Of a stretch of DNA of 7,527 nucleotides, positions 1 to 6,924 are shown in pieces. Source of the stretch: Planctomycetaceae bacterium (GTDB taxonomy: Bacteria > Planctomycetota > Planctomycetia > Pirellulales > Pirellulaceae); contig JAHEAM010000181.1 of NCBI GenBank assembly GCA_024642765.1, positions 1 to 7,527 on the forward strand, given 5' to 3'. Numbering within the stretch: the stretch's first letter is position 1; each line of letters opens with the position of its first letter. The notes beneath the pieces are model-generated. The model was given only the letters and a program-made list of their open reading frames with translations. It did not search any database and was not told the origin of the DNA. A program made the position numbers and the translations under genes.

Positions 1-3000
1 AACCATTGCAAAATGGTCAATCGCAACAACTGTGAAATGGGTATGCCCGCCAAATGTCTGGCGGTCGATGCTGATTCGTCCTTCGTCGTTGGGCTGCAGG
101 TTTACAGCGATCGAGGAACTGTTCATCAGGTAATCCAAATTCGAGAAGTCACCAGACTGCGCTTGCAATCTGCCCGTTCCTGCCGATTTACGTGTCCCTG
201 AATCTGGAGCTGAACTAGCAGCATCTCGAAACATGTCCATAGCCTCAAGCAGCTGTTCGCGATTGGTCGTGGGACCCAATGACCAAGGTGCCAAGAGCAG
301 GGAAGGGCGATCGAGCATGTTTCCAGGAAACTTCGTGGCCGATTGACGATCCAAAACATATCGATATTCGTCGCCGATTTTTCGACCAGAAACAAAGGTG
401 TTGAAGGTCGAACCGCGTTGGTAAACCATCGGTTCAAGGTACGTTCGTTCGTTCAGCCAATCAAACGCGTTGAAGCGTGGTACAAAACGCGTGGCGAAAA
501 CGTGGACACGCGTGTCTTTTGTTGCACCCAACAATGAAATCTCAAGTTTTTCGTTATCAAAGACGGGTTCAGCGAGCAGCAAGGGTCGTTCGTTCGAGGC
601 TTCCAGAATACGGTTTGTGCCGACAAGCAAATCGCCAACGGCCTTGCCCGCCGTCACAAAAATATCAACGAATTTAGAATTGTTTGTGAAACAAAGTTGA
701 TAATTGCCCGCTTCTAATCCCTCAATAACAATCGCTTGATCGACAATAGAAATTCTGTCAGAAATATCGCGAGCCACAAGTTGGTCGCGAAGTTCGTACA
801 AGGAAACGCTTTTTCCATCGCCTGCACTAAGTTCGAGCGGTAGCGGAACTAAGATTTTGCTGCCCTGGATTGCAGTGTGCGATTGGTAGTTTTGCGATTG
901 CTGCAAACGCGACAAGTCCCAAGTTCGTGCGGTGCCATTTGTGGCCGTCGCCGAAACTGATTCGATACTCGAAAGCACTCCAAGTGAAACTTGCCCTTGT
1001 TCATCGCTTTGCAGCATTGCGATGATCGGATCGCGAAACAATTTGTGCTTAAGTTCCACGCGGACAATTTGTTGGGGGCGCGATTCGCCAGTGATTCCTA
1101 AAACATCGAGGAAATATTGGCCAACGTTCTTTCGTAAGTGAACGTCGACGATTTCGTCCGACTTGTCAATTTGATTGATCGCAAACGATTTGTTCGTGGT
1201 CAGATTGTTGTCTTTGTTTTGGCTGATGTTGCGGATGGTGGCCGTGATTGAAACGTCCACTTGGCTGACACGCGGTGGCACAAGGAATTCAAAAACAGCT
1301 TGCCCGTTTTCGTTGAATTCAATGTTCTCGAAAGTCTTTTTTGATTGCTGTCCATCATGATTCGTAGTTGTAATCGTAAGTTTTGCTTCGTCAAGCATTT
1401 TGTCAATTGGAATCGGGAAACCAGCGATCGAGAGTGATGGTCGTACGACAACACTTGCCTTGCGATTGCGCAGTAGTTGTTCGCGGTCGATAAAGATCCC
1501 AGCCGCGAATTGATAATCTTCGGCGGCATGATCGAATGTCGTCAGTGTTGACAAGTCGCCGTGTTTGATTATTGCCGATGCGAATCCAGGCGAGGTTGAG
1601 AAAGGCACGAGAATGTCGCCGTCTTCATCCGCATCAAATCGGCGGTTGCCTACGAACATGGTCGTGGACTTAAGCAAATTGCCATCTTCATCAAAAACTC
1701 GGAATGCGTGTCCTGCGGCAGTCAGAGTTTGTTTCGCGGATAATCGACCCTTTTGGACAATCGCTCGGCAACTTTGCCCATTGCCGATGAAATCGATGAC
1801 GAAAATGCCACGATGATTGAGTTCTGGAAACGCAAAAGATTGCCGTTTTCTAATCGCAGGCTTCTCGTCATAGTGATGATTTTGCTCCCAGTTTGGGATC
1901 AGTCCGTCGAGGTTGATGTCTGTATCGACGATGCGACCGAACTGACGAAAATAGTTTTCGCCGTTGATTTCAAAAACTTTGACGACTAAGTCTTTTACGT
2001 TTTTGATGTCTACTTCTAGCGAAACATTTTCAGCGGAGTCGAAGCGTGTTGGATTTGTCGGTGCGAACTCCAGTTCTACGCGATCGATTAGCTCTTTGTA
2101 TTCAGCTGGGGCAAGCGTTGCGGACCAACGTTCCCAGTCCCCCTGTCCGTTAAGAATTTTGATTTTCGCAAATTCTTTTTTTAGAAAAATATCTTCGAAA
2201 TAGCTTTCAAACTCGGCGGGAGAATTGGCGTCTCGCAGAAAGAAGTGAAGGTATTGAAGTACGAGTGGCAATTCGTTTTGCACAGCCGGCATCCCAATTG
2301 CGTTTGTGTAGTCTTGTCCAAGTTGAACCGGAAATTTGATTGCTCGCGCTTCTTTGAGGAGAATGGGATTGACGTAAGATAGCGGCCGGGGCAAAGCAAG
2401 GTACTGTTTGAAGCGATCGAGATTGGGCTTGTCGGCTTGCAAGTCGGAAGTGAGTAAGTGGAAGAGGATATTTGCCTTGAGCGAATTTTGCGAATCACTC
2501 AGTTTGCTAACGAACCCCCAAGTAGTTTCCAAATAATTTCTTAGAACGGCAGGGTTTACCAAGGCATTTTCATCACCGTTCGGCTTTAGTTTTCGGCAAT
2601 ACAACTGAATATACAAGTCGTTGTTGAGTAGGTTTGGAACTTTTGTTGCGAGGTCATCCATCTGTATGAGAGTCAGCTTGCTGTGAATTCCGAGCTGACC
2701 GAATTGAGTCGGATCTGGATTCCTCTGCAAGTCTTGAACAATCCAATCAATAAGTTTTTCATTGGTTGGGAAGACAAGTCGCGATAATAGATCGCGTTGT
2801 TGAGAAGTGGAGAGCATTTCGAAACGGTCAAACAGAGCTGGAATACCCTGGTCTTCGACGCGATCGGTTTGCCCGCGGCTGTTCAACGCGCGCGCGAAGA
2901 GTCGCTCAAGTTCCAATTCACTTTCGGGAAAGGAAGTGGGGAGTTTCCGTTCGGCGCTAGGAATTTCGCGTTCTTGATCAAAACGAAGATTCAATTGCCG

Positions 3001-3369
3001 TATTAAGAAATCCAAAGTCTCTTGCGGATTTGTTTCGTAAGTCAGCAAGGCCTCACGGGTTCGGATTTGATAGTAGCGTTCCGTCTCGCCGTGTTGTTTG
3101 GACCAGGCCTTTAATAGCTTTTCGACTTCGGCATGGTTTTCTCGCAGTTGTTTATCGAGGGCTGAAAAGAAATAGTATTCTTCCGATCCGGGGACGAGTC
3201 GGGCTATTTCCGACTCGCGGTCCGCAGACAAGACGAACCGTTCAACAAACTCAATTTGTTGTGCAAAACCAATTTTGGGCATGAGCACTACCAATAGGAA
3301 AAGGAATAGACAGCTGACAACGTTTGCGCGTCTCGGCTGATGAAGACAATGGAAAACTCGAATACTCAT
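1..3369 (-). CDS. Large secreted protein with A2M-like beta-rich regions (3' end outside window)
   Basis: One minus-strand frame stays open from the ATG at 3367-3369 to the left edge, at least 1123 codons, with the stop outside the window. The N-terminus is a typical export signal: positively charged to about residue 14 (RR at 13-14), hydrophobic core at 17-30, then GFA followed by QQ, suggesting signal peptidase I cleavage after Ala36. Residues 37 to about 440 look mainly helical and charged. From about 445 the protein becomes beta-rich: VDIKNVKDLVVKVFEIN begins at about 453, GIFVIDFIGNGQS at 521, FIDREQLL at 626, YRYVLDRQ at 1004, GNMLDRPSLLLAPW near 1016, and a strand-rich NLQPNDEGRISID segment follows. 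Stretches like these recall macroglobulin-type repeats and a conserved large-protein family I remember from planctomycetes, but I cannot confirm this. Any thioester motif would lie off-window. The start has a weak AGGG about 10 bp upstream. It is transcribed divergently from the ExbB/ExbD operon. The reading frame is certain; the family is tentative. Confidence 0.88.
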   Translation of the reverse strand, partial: MSIRVFHCLHQPRRANVVSCLFLFLLVVLMPKIGFAQQIEFVERFVLSADRESEIARLVPGSEEYYFFSALDKQLRENHAEVEKLLKAWSKQHGETERYYQIRTREALLTYETNPQETLDFLIRQLNLRFDQEREIPSAERKLPTSFPESELELERLFARALNSRGQTDRVEDQGIPALFDRFEMLSTSQQRDLLSRLVFPTNEKLIDWIVQDLQRNPDPTQFGQLGIHSKLTLIQMDDLATKVPNLLNNDLYIQLYCRKLKPNGDENALVNPAVLRNYLETTWGFVSKLSDSQNSLKANILFHLLTSDLQADKPNLDRFKQYLALPRPLSYVNPILLKEARAIKFPVQLGQDYTNAIGMPAVQNELPLVLQYLHFFLRDANSPAEFESYFEDIFLKKEFAKIKILNGQGDWERWSATLAPAEYKELIDRVELEFAPTNPTRFDSAENVSLEVDIKNVKDLVVKVFEINGENYFRQFGRIVDTDINLDGLIPNWEQNHHYDEKPAIRKRQSFAFPELNHRGIFVIDFIGNGQSCRAIVQKGRLSAKQTLTAAGHAFRVFDEDGNLLKSTTMFVGNRRFDADEDGDILVPFSTSPGFASAIIKHGDLSTLTTFDHAAEDYQFAAGIFIDREQLLRNRKASVVVRPSLSIAGFPIPIDKMLDEAKLTITTTNHDGQQSKKTFENIEFNENGQAVFEFLVPPRVSQVDVSITATIRNISQNKDNNLTTNKSFAINQIDKSDEIVDVHLRKNVGQYFLDVLGITGESRPQQIVRVELKHKLFRDPIIAMLQSDEQGQVSLGVLSSIESVSATATNGTARTWDLSRLQQSQNYQSHTAIQGSKILVPLPLELSAGDGKSVSLYELRDQLVARDISDRISIVDQAIVIEGLEAGNYQLCFTNNSKFVDIFVTAGKAVGDLLVGTNRILEASNERPLLLAEPVFDNEKLEISLLGATKDTRVHVFATRFVPRFNAFDWLNERTYLEPMVYQRGSTFNTFVSGRKIGDEYRYVLDRQSATKFPGNMLDRPSLLLAPWSLGPTTNREQLLEAMDMFRDAASSAPDSGTRKSAGTGRLQAQSGDFSNLDYLMNSSSIAVNLQPNDEGRISIDRQTFGGHTHFTVVAIDHFAMV

Positions 3370-3402
3370 AATTCTATGCCCTATTGGTTTTCGACGCAGG
3401 AT

Positions 3403-3417
3403 GCGGAAAGAATCCGC
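3403..3417 (-). repeat. Small hairpin in the leader of the minus-strand gene
   Basis: A perfect 5-bp inverted repeat (GCGGA / TCCGC) is separated by 5 bases, 34-48 bp upstream of the ATG at 3369. If transcription starts near 3418, it would sit at the very 5' end of the mRNA and could protect it or tune translation. It is short enough to be chance. Confidence 0.3.
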
Positions 3418-3424
3418 TTTCGAC

Positions 3425-3454
3425 GTTGTAGTTTAGCTCGCAACTAGACGCCAA
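3425..3454 (-). promoter_or_regulatory. Possible sigma70-like promoter for the minus-strand gene
   Basis: Read on the minus strand, TTGGCG (3454-3449) and TACAAC (3430-3425) each match 4 of 6 consensus bases and are separated by 18 bp. They would give a leader of roughly 50 bases before the ATG at 3369. The match is weak, and planctomycete promoter consensus is not well defined, so this is only a candidate. Its -35 element abuts the inverted repeat at 3453-3467. Confidence 0.22.
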
Positions 3455-3467
3455 TTTGTAGCAAATT
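3453..3467. repeat. Perfect 6-3-6 inverted repeat, candidate operator
   Basis: AATTTG and CAAATT flank TAG in the middle of the divergent intergenic region. It overlaps the candidate -35 of the minus-strand promoter. A dimeric regulator could bind such a dyad, but no regulator gene is identified here and the AT-rich arms could occur by chance. Confidence 0.3.
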
Positions 3468-3547
3468 CAGATAATTGCTTGGGACGCCTTTTGTTCGTGA
3501 TTAGTTCCCGTTGAGTCGCCAATTCGCGCAAATCGTGTTGGTTTCGA

Positions 3548-3556
3548 TGTTACAAT
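3548..3556 (+). promoter_or_regulatory. Possible extended -10 promoter for the plus-strand operon
   Basis: TGTTACAAT matches the extended -10 pattern (TGn followed by TAnAAT, 5 of 6 against TATAAT). I see no good -35 at 16-18 bp spacing, which is tolerated by extended -10 promoters. Transcription would begin near 3563, leaving a leader of about 60 bases to the ATG at 3626. The sequence match is seen; promoter activity is inferred. Confidence 0.32.
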
Positions 3557-3587
3557 TAAAACAGCCATAACAATTGAATCGCTAACT

Positions 3588-3606
3588 AATTGGTCCGCGC
3601 CCAATT
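3588..3606. repeat. Perfect 6-7-6 inverted repeat upstream of the operon
   Basis: AATTGG and CCAATT are separated by a GC-rich 7-base spacer, ending 19 bp before the ATG at 3626 and downstream of the candidate -10. It could be an operator or, in RNA, a hairpin just ahead of the first start codon. It also covers the alternative TTG start at 3590. It may be chance. Confidence 0.3.
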
Positions 3607-3625
3607 CCATTGGATACTTAAGAAT

Positions 3626-4099
3626 ATGATTCCACGAAATACACAGGCCGTGTCAACAACGGCTTTAGATATGCATAACATGAGTTCCGGTCTTCCCACA
3701 GTTTTAGGTCTGGCCATGTTGGCATCGCGAGCGCTCAGCGGCGAGATTGAGGCGATCGAAAAACTGTCAGATGAGGCTCAGGTGCTACTGCATTGTGCCG
3801 CCGAAAGAGGAGTCTTCGAAATTCGCGGCAACCCAGATGCTTTTGACTCAACTGATCGACTGCTCGCAGTTTGCGTTGAGGGAGACGAAGGCCATTGGCG
3901 CGTTTTTAAACAAAAATCTGAACCTAGAAAAACGCTTGGATATCTCGAGGGTTTTCGGCAGCTTTGCCAATCCGGGCTAGTAATTCATCACTTGGCCAAA
4001 GAATTTTCATTGAGCTACGCGGGGTTTCATTGCAAAAGTGAACTTGCACAAGATCAAGTGGCGGCCGAATTGGCTTGGGCGGAAACCGTTGAGTTATGA
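3626..4099 (+). CDS. Conserved-looking cytoplasmic protein of unknown function, first gene of the ExbB/ExbD operon
   Basis: This encodes 157 residues from the ATG at 3626; I do not recognise the family with certainty. There is no signal peptide or membrane segment, so it is probably cytoplasmic. Residues 29-60 look helical. They are followed by a compact region beginning GVFEIRGNPDAFDS at about 62 and DRLLAVCVE near 77. The C-terminal part (about 104-134: YLEGFRQLCQSGLVIHHLAK, then FSLSYAGF) has the helix, GL(V/I), strand and LT.AG-like pattern often seen at the wing of winged-helix domains, a weak resemblance only. The start is uncertain: in-frame alternatives are TTG at 3590 and ATGs at 3671 and 3680, and none has a good ribosome binding site. 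The TGA stop overlaps the next ATG (ATGA at 4096-4099), indicating translational coupling and so a link to the motor operon. It could be a regulator or an assembly factor. Confidence 0.72.
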   Translation: MIPRNTQAVSTTALDMHNMSSGLPTVLGLAMLASRALSGEIEAIEKLSDEAQVLLHCAAERGVFEIRGNPDAFDSTDRLLAVCVEGDEGHWRVFKQKSEPRKTLGYLEGFRQLCQSGLVIHHLAKEFSLSYAGFHCKSELAQDQVAAELAWAETVEL

Positions 4100-5253
4100 C
4101 GCACACATTTATTTACGTTTTTTTGTGTTTTGTGTTTCAATGCCTGCCGATTGTATGGTGTTCCAGCACCTTTGCTACCGTTCAAACGACACAACGCGAA
4201 AGTTCAGACGAGAGCGACACGTTTGTCGTTTTGGCGGGACCCCAGTTGGTTGAGTTGCTGTTGCCAGTCGAGTTGACCGAGCTTGGGATTTGTGATGCGG
4301 CGCGAGTAGATTTCCGGTGGGATGAAATTGTTGACGGCAAGCTTCAAGAGGATATTCAACAACAATTTGACGATCGTGTTCGTTTGGTGGGGCGACCGAT
4401 GCATCGCTTGAAAGCGGGGCTCATTGCTGATAACCATTTGCAATTGCAACAAGCATTGCAAGCAACCGATTTTGAACGTATATCCAAGGTCGATGCCTTT
4501 TGCGTTTCATATTTCGCTGCTCGGTGTTACGAAAATTTGACTGCAGGAAATCGGACAGACGCCTTGTTGGATTTTTGGCGGCTGCGACAGTATTCGGAGG
4601 CGGAAAAATCCAATTCATTGCATGGTACTTGTTGTGCTTGGATGGTGGCGGTCTCAGAAAAAGATGTTCCCATTCAGCTTTTACCAATTTGGAGCGATGG
4701 CGAAAGTGCAAACGAAACACATGCGGCGCTCTACTCATGCAAACCAACTGAGTTGGGCGAAAGTAACAAGGACGTATTTCAAGAAGTCCATTTAGCGGCA
4801 CTTGAGCTCGCTGCAGTTCGTTATGCGGATGTTGAAAGTCGAGTCGCATCATGGCGAACGAATTCCGACTCAGAGTTTGCCGATTGGATTTTGGTTTTTA
4901 AGGCGGCCAACGAACTATCCCAAGGCCAGGCGTCGGGCTCCGTCATTTCGTTGACGAATGAGGTTAACAGAATGTCGCCTGCTGCAAAAGTTGTTGGCAA
5001 ATATTGGCTTAATAAAGCCGCTATGGCAGATATGGCAACCACTCGTGCCAAGTCACCAGAGCAGGCTCGTCGGGCAATGTTACAGTGGCTGCTCTTTGCC
5101 GATTCGATCAAGTCGAGTGATCCGTACGTTGCTGTCAAAGCGGTTGTATTCGCTCGCGAAATCGCGAGTCAAAACGGTTGGCAGTCCGATGTCGAAAAAC
5201 TCCAATTGGAGCTGGACAATAAATTCGCAACTGTTCAGGTTGTTGGGAAATAG
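4096..5253 (+). CDS. Secreted helical repeat-like protein, candidate periplasmic partner of the ExbB/ExbD complex
   Basis: This encodes 385 residues. The hydrophobic N-terminus (about 5-22) followed by STFA suggests a signal peptide cleaved near Ala27. A Cys at 22 exists, but its preceding residues (PIVW) do not form a proper lipobox, so a lipoprotein is less likely. The mature part appears almost wholly alpha-helical, with paired amphipathic helices rich in Ala, Leu and aromatic residues (for example 133-163, 230-252, 258-278, 298-318, 323-340 and 345-361). This is the look of TPR/Sel1-like solenoids, though I cannot align individual repeats. Six cysteines (66, 136, 144, 179, 180, 215) lie in the mature region and could form disulfides in the periplasm. 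The gene overlaps the previous one by 4 bp and ends 36 bp before the TTG of the channel gene. I infer an extracytoplasmic adaptor or sensor role; no enzyme motif is visible. Confidence 0.82.
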   Translation: MTHTFIYVFLCFVFQCLPIVWCSSTFATVQTTQRESSDESDTFVVLAGPQLVELLLPVELTELGICDAARVDFRWDEIVDGKLQEDIQQQFDDRVRLVGRPMHRLKAGLIADNHLQLQQALQATDFERISKVDAFCVSYFAARCYENLTAGNRTDALLDFWRLRQYSEAEKSNSLHGTCCAWMVAVSEKDVPIQLLPIWSDGESANETHAALYSCKPTELGESNKDVFQEVHLAALELAAVRYADVESRVASWRTNSDSEFADWILVFKAANELSQGQASGSVISLTNEVNRMSPAAKVVGKYWLNKAAMADMATTRAKSPEQARRAMLQWLLFADSIKSSDPYVAVKAVVFAREIASQNGWQSDVEKLQLELDNKFATVQVVGK

Positions 5254-5275
5254 CGACGACTTGTGCATTGAATAT

Positions 5276-5280
5276 AAGGA
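5276..5280 (+). promoter_or_regulatory. Shine-Dalgarno site fixing the TTG start of the ExbB-like gene
   Basis: AAGGA lies 9 bases before TTG at 5290 and no in-frame ATG occurs before codon 45. Starting at that ATG would truncate the protein just before its first membrane helix. The spacing therefore supports TTG as the real start. Confidence 0.7.
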
Positions 5281-5289
5281 ACAAGAAAT

Positions 5290-6087
5290 TTGAACCTCAA
5301 CGGATTTGTTTCGTTTTCACAAGTTCAATCGCTGTCCGCGAGCCTAGGCCGTTTGGATGCGACGCAAGGCACGTTTGCGGAAACTGATACAGCGAGTGTT
5401 TTGCAATCGTCGCTTCTCGAAATGCTGTATGCGGGTAGTTGGTTAGGCGATCTTTTGGTTACTTTGATTTTGTTGATGGCACTGGTCAGCTGTTATTTCA
5501 TTGTGATCAATTTTCTTACGATCACGCGCCGTCGCCTCATGCCGCAGGGACCGCTGAATGAAATAGAACGATTGTTAGCGAGCGGAGAGACGAAAAGGGC
5601 CGAAGAATATGGTCGCAAATTGACTCGTCCATCACTTGCTGTCGACGTGATTGTGGCTGGACTCGAGCGATACCATAACCATGAGTTTGGATTTGCTGAG
5701 TACCGTAGTGCGTGTGAAGAAGCAGGCGAGGACCAGACAGGTCGGCTCTATCGACGCACGGAAATATTAAACGTTATTGCTGCCGTGGCTCCGATGTTGG
5801 GCCTAGCAGGCACGGTGTTGGGCATGATCGAGGCGTTTCAAGCCATCGCGTCTCGTAGCGGAATAGCTCAACCGCAAGATTTGGCAGGAGGGATCGGAGA
5901 GGCACTGATTACAACGCTTTTAGGTCTTTTTGTTGCAATCCCAACAATGGTAGCTCTGAGTTTTTTTCGCACAAAAATCGACTCACTTGTGTCCGAGACT
6001 GGTAAACGTGTGGAACGTATTTTGCTGCCCCTTGGACGAAATGCAAGAAACGCAGCTCAGCCCACTTTGGGGAAAGGTACCCATTAG
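5290..6087 (+). CDS. MotA/TolQ/ExbB-family proton channel protein
   Basis: This encodes 265 residues, close to the usual 220-260 for ExbB/TolQ. Three membrane helices are visible. TM1 is about 53-78. TM2 is about 160-187 and carries the family signature VAPMLGLAGTVLGMIEAF. TM3 is about 203-226, with GEALITTLLGLFVAIPTMVA. Glu204 and the Thr pair 208-209 in TM3 occupy the places of the conserved pore-lining residues of ExbB/TolQ. A charged cytoplasmic loop (80-158) separates TM1 and TM2, and a short basic tail follows TM3. The family forms a pentamer around an ExbD/TolR dimer in the inner membrane and converts proton flow into mechanical work on a periplasmic partner. The 50-residue segment before TM1 is longer than in E. 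coli TolQ and is not a signal peptide. Sequence alone does not tell ExbB from TolQ, so no symbol is given. The two ExbD genes follow at once (3-bp gap). The TTG start is supported by AAGGA upstream. Confidence 0.95.
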   Translation: MNLNGFVSFSQVQSLSASLGRLDATQGTFAETDTASVLQSSLLEMLYAGSWLGDLLVTLILLMALVSCYFIVINFLTITRRRLMPQGPLNEIERLLASGETKRAEEYGRKLTRPSLAVDVIVAGLERYHNHEFGFAEYRSACEEAGEDQTGRLYRRTEILNVIAAVAPMLGLAGTVLGMIEAFQAIASRSGIAQPQDLAGGIGEALITTLLGLFVAIPTMVALSFFRTKIDSLVSETGKRVERILLPLGRNARNAAQPTLGKGTH

Positions 6088-6090
6088 TCC

Positions 6091-6498
6091 ATGCGATTGC
6101 AGCGAAAAAGCAAAAGCGAAACTCAAGGCATGAACATGACGCCGATGATAGACGTTGTGTTTTTGTTGATCATCTTTTTCTTGGCCGTTTCTCAGTCGAC
6201 ACGCGCGACTCAAGCGATGATCGTTGTGCCTACCGTTTTTTTTGGCGATCCGCAATCCGAAACCAAACCGTTTTTGATACAAATCGATTCCCAAGGCAAT
6301 TGCCGTTTACAAGGTGAACGAACATCGAACCACAAATTGGAGAGCGCAATCAATAGTTTTTCGGAATTCAAACATTCGGATCGGCAAGTTGTTTTACGCT
6401 GCGATCGGAAATGCCCCAGTCAATTCGTTAATCAAATCCTACGAGTTCTAAATCAGAACGGTATTCACTCCATCCAAACCATTGTGGTCGAGGACTAA
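6091..6498 (+). CDS. ExbD/TolR-family protein, first copy
   Basis: This encodes 135 residues, normal for ExbD/TolR. A short basic cytoplasmic tail (1-13) precedes the single membrane helix (about 18-34) with the signature NMTPMIDVVFLLIIFFL. Asp21 is the proton-carrying residue of the family and is preserved with the preceding TPMI. The periplasmic domain (about 40-135) follows the usual ExbD pattern: a strand around 61-74, a helix at 80-93, VVLRCDRKCP at 100-109 in the place of the conserved 'v.i.aD..v.y' element, then a helix and a terminal strand ending VVED. Three cysteines (71, 104, 108) sit in the periplasmic part, which is unusual for small ExbD proteins and may allow a disulfide. The start ATG is 3 bases after the channel gene's stop, with only a distant purine-rich stretch (6069-6077), so translation is probably coupled. 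It should pair with the neighbouring channel protein, perhaps as a heterodimer with the second copy. Confidence 0.94.
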   Translation: MRLQRKSKSETQGMNMTPMIDVVFLLIIFFLAVSQSTRATQAMIVVPTVFFGDPQSETKPFLIQIDSQGNCRLQGERTSNHKLESAINSFSEFKHSDRQVVLRCDRKCPSQFVNQILRVLNQNGIHSIQTIVVED

Positions 6499-6501
6499 CG
6501 A

Positions 6502-6924
6502 ATGAAACTCAAGGCATCATCTCGCCAAAATGCTCAGTCACTGGGGATGCCACTAGTGGGGATGATCGATGTCGTTTTCCTGCTGTTGATTTATTTCTTG
6601 GTGATGAGTGCCTGGCAACAACCGGAAAAACAATTGACAGCGGTGATTCAGTCAGCCGCAATACAAACAGAAGCTGTGACCGATCTAGAACCCTCGGTGA
6701 TCAAGATGAATTCTAGGGAAGGCAGTGTCGTGTTTCAGTATGGCACACGAAATACGAAGGAATTGTTTACATTAAAGGAATGGATTCAAAAAACTCAATT
6801 CAAGGACAACGGCATTCAAGTGCATGTGGGCCCCGATATTGAATTTGAACTCGTTACGCAAGTCATTTCAGCTTGCCGGGCAATTGGTTTTCAAAAGGTG
6901 ATTTATGTACCTATCACCGACTGA
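6502..6924 (+). CDS. ExbD/TolR-family protein, second and divergent copy
   Basis: This encodes 140 residues with the same architecture: a basic tail (1-14), a membrane helix (about 18-36, GMIDVVFLLLIYFLVMSAW) and a periplasmic domain. Asp23, equivalent to the proton-carrying Asp, is kept. The usual Pro two residues before the Ile-Asp is replaced by Gly20, giving MPLVGMID instead of the canonical TPMID. Beyond the helix it differs strongly from the first copy, so this is an old duplication and not a recent repeat. The periplasmic domain contains FQYGTRNTKELFTLKEWIQK (about 74-93) and ends with a helix and strand (QKVIYVPITD), as ExbD domains do. GAGGA at 6490-6494 lies 7 bases before the ATG, a good ribosome binding site. 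The 3' end overlaps the next gene by 20 bp. One ExbB with two unlike ExbD genes suggests an asymmetric dimer in the channel. Confidence 0.93.
   Translation: MKLKASSRQNAQSLGMPLVGMIDVVFLLLIYFLVMSAWQQPEKQLTAVIQSAAIQTEAVTDLEPSVIKMNSREGSVVFQYGTRNTKELFTLKEWIQKTQFKDNGIQVHVGPDIEFELVTQVISACRAIGFQKVIYVPITD

Noticed and set aside
126..2498. Minus-strand frames of 60-109 codons at 126-437, 453-638, 849-1067, 1200-1529 and 2181-2498
   Set aside because: They are in other frames of the same strand as the open frame starting at 3369, which runs through all of them without a stop. Their low-complexity, Ser/Arg-rich translations look non-coding.
13..3284. Many plus-strand frames of 60-84 codons within 1-3369
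   Set aside because: All lie opposite the long minus-strand coding frame. They lack ribosome binding sites and recognisable protein features, and are explained as antisense shadows.
4421..4852. Minus-strand frame of 143 codons
   Set aside because: It lies opposite the secreted helical protein at 4096-5253, which has a signal peptide and operon context. The antisense translation is rich in His, Arg and Pro with no domain features.
5254..5289. 36-bp gap before the channel gene as a separate promoter or terminator
   Set aside because: It contains only the ribosome binding site. I see no hairpin followed by T residues and no convincing promoter.
6236..6243. Run of eight T in the first ExbD gene (and seven T at 5961-5967 in the channel gene) as possible slippage or frameshift sites
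   Set aside because: Both reading frames continue intact through the runs to sensible C-termini, and nothing in the alternative frames looks coding.
5983..6294. Minus-strand frame of 103 codons across the ExbB/ExbD junction
   Set aside because: It is antisense to two clearly recognised genes.
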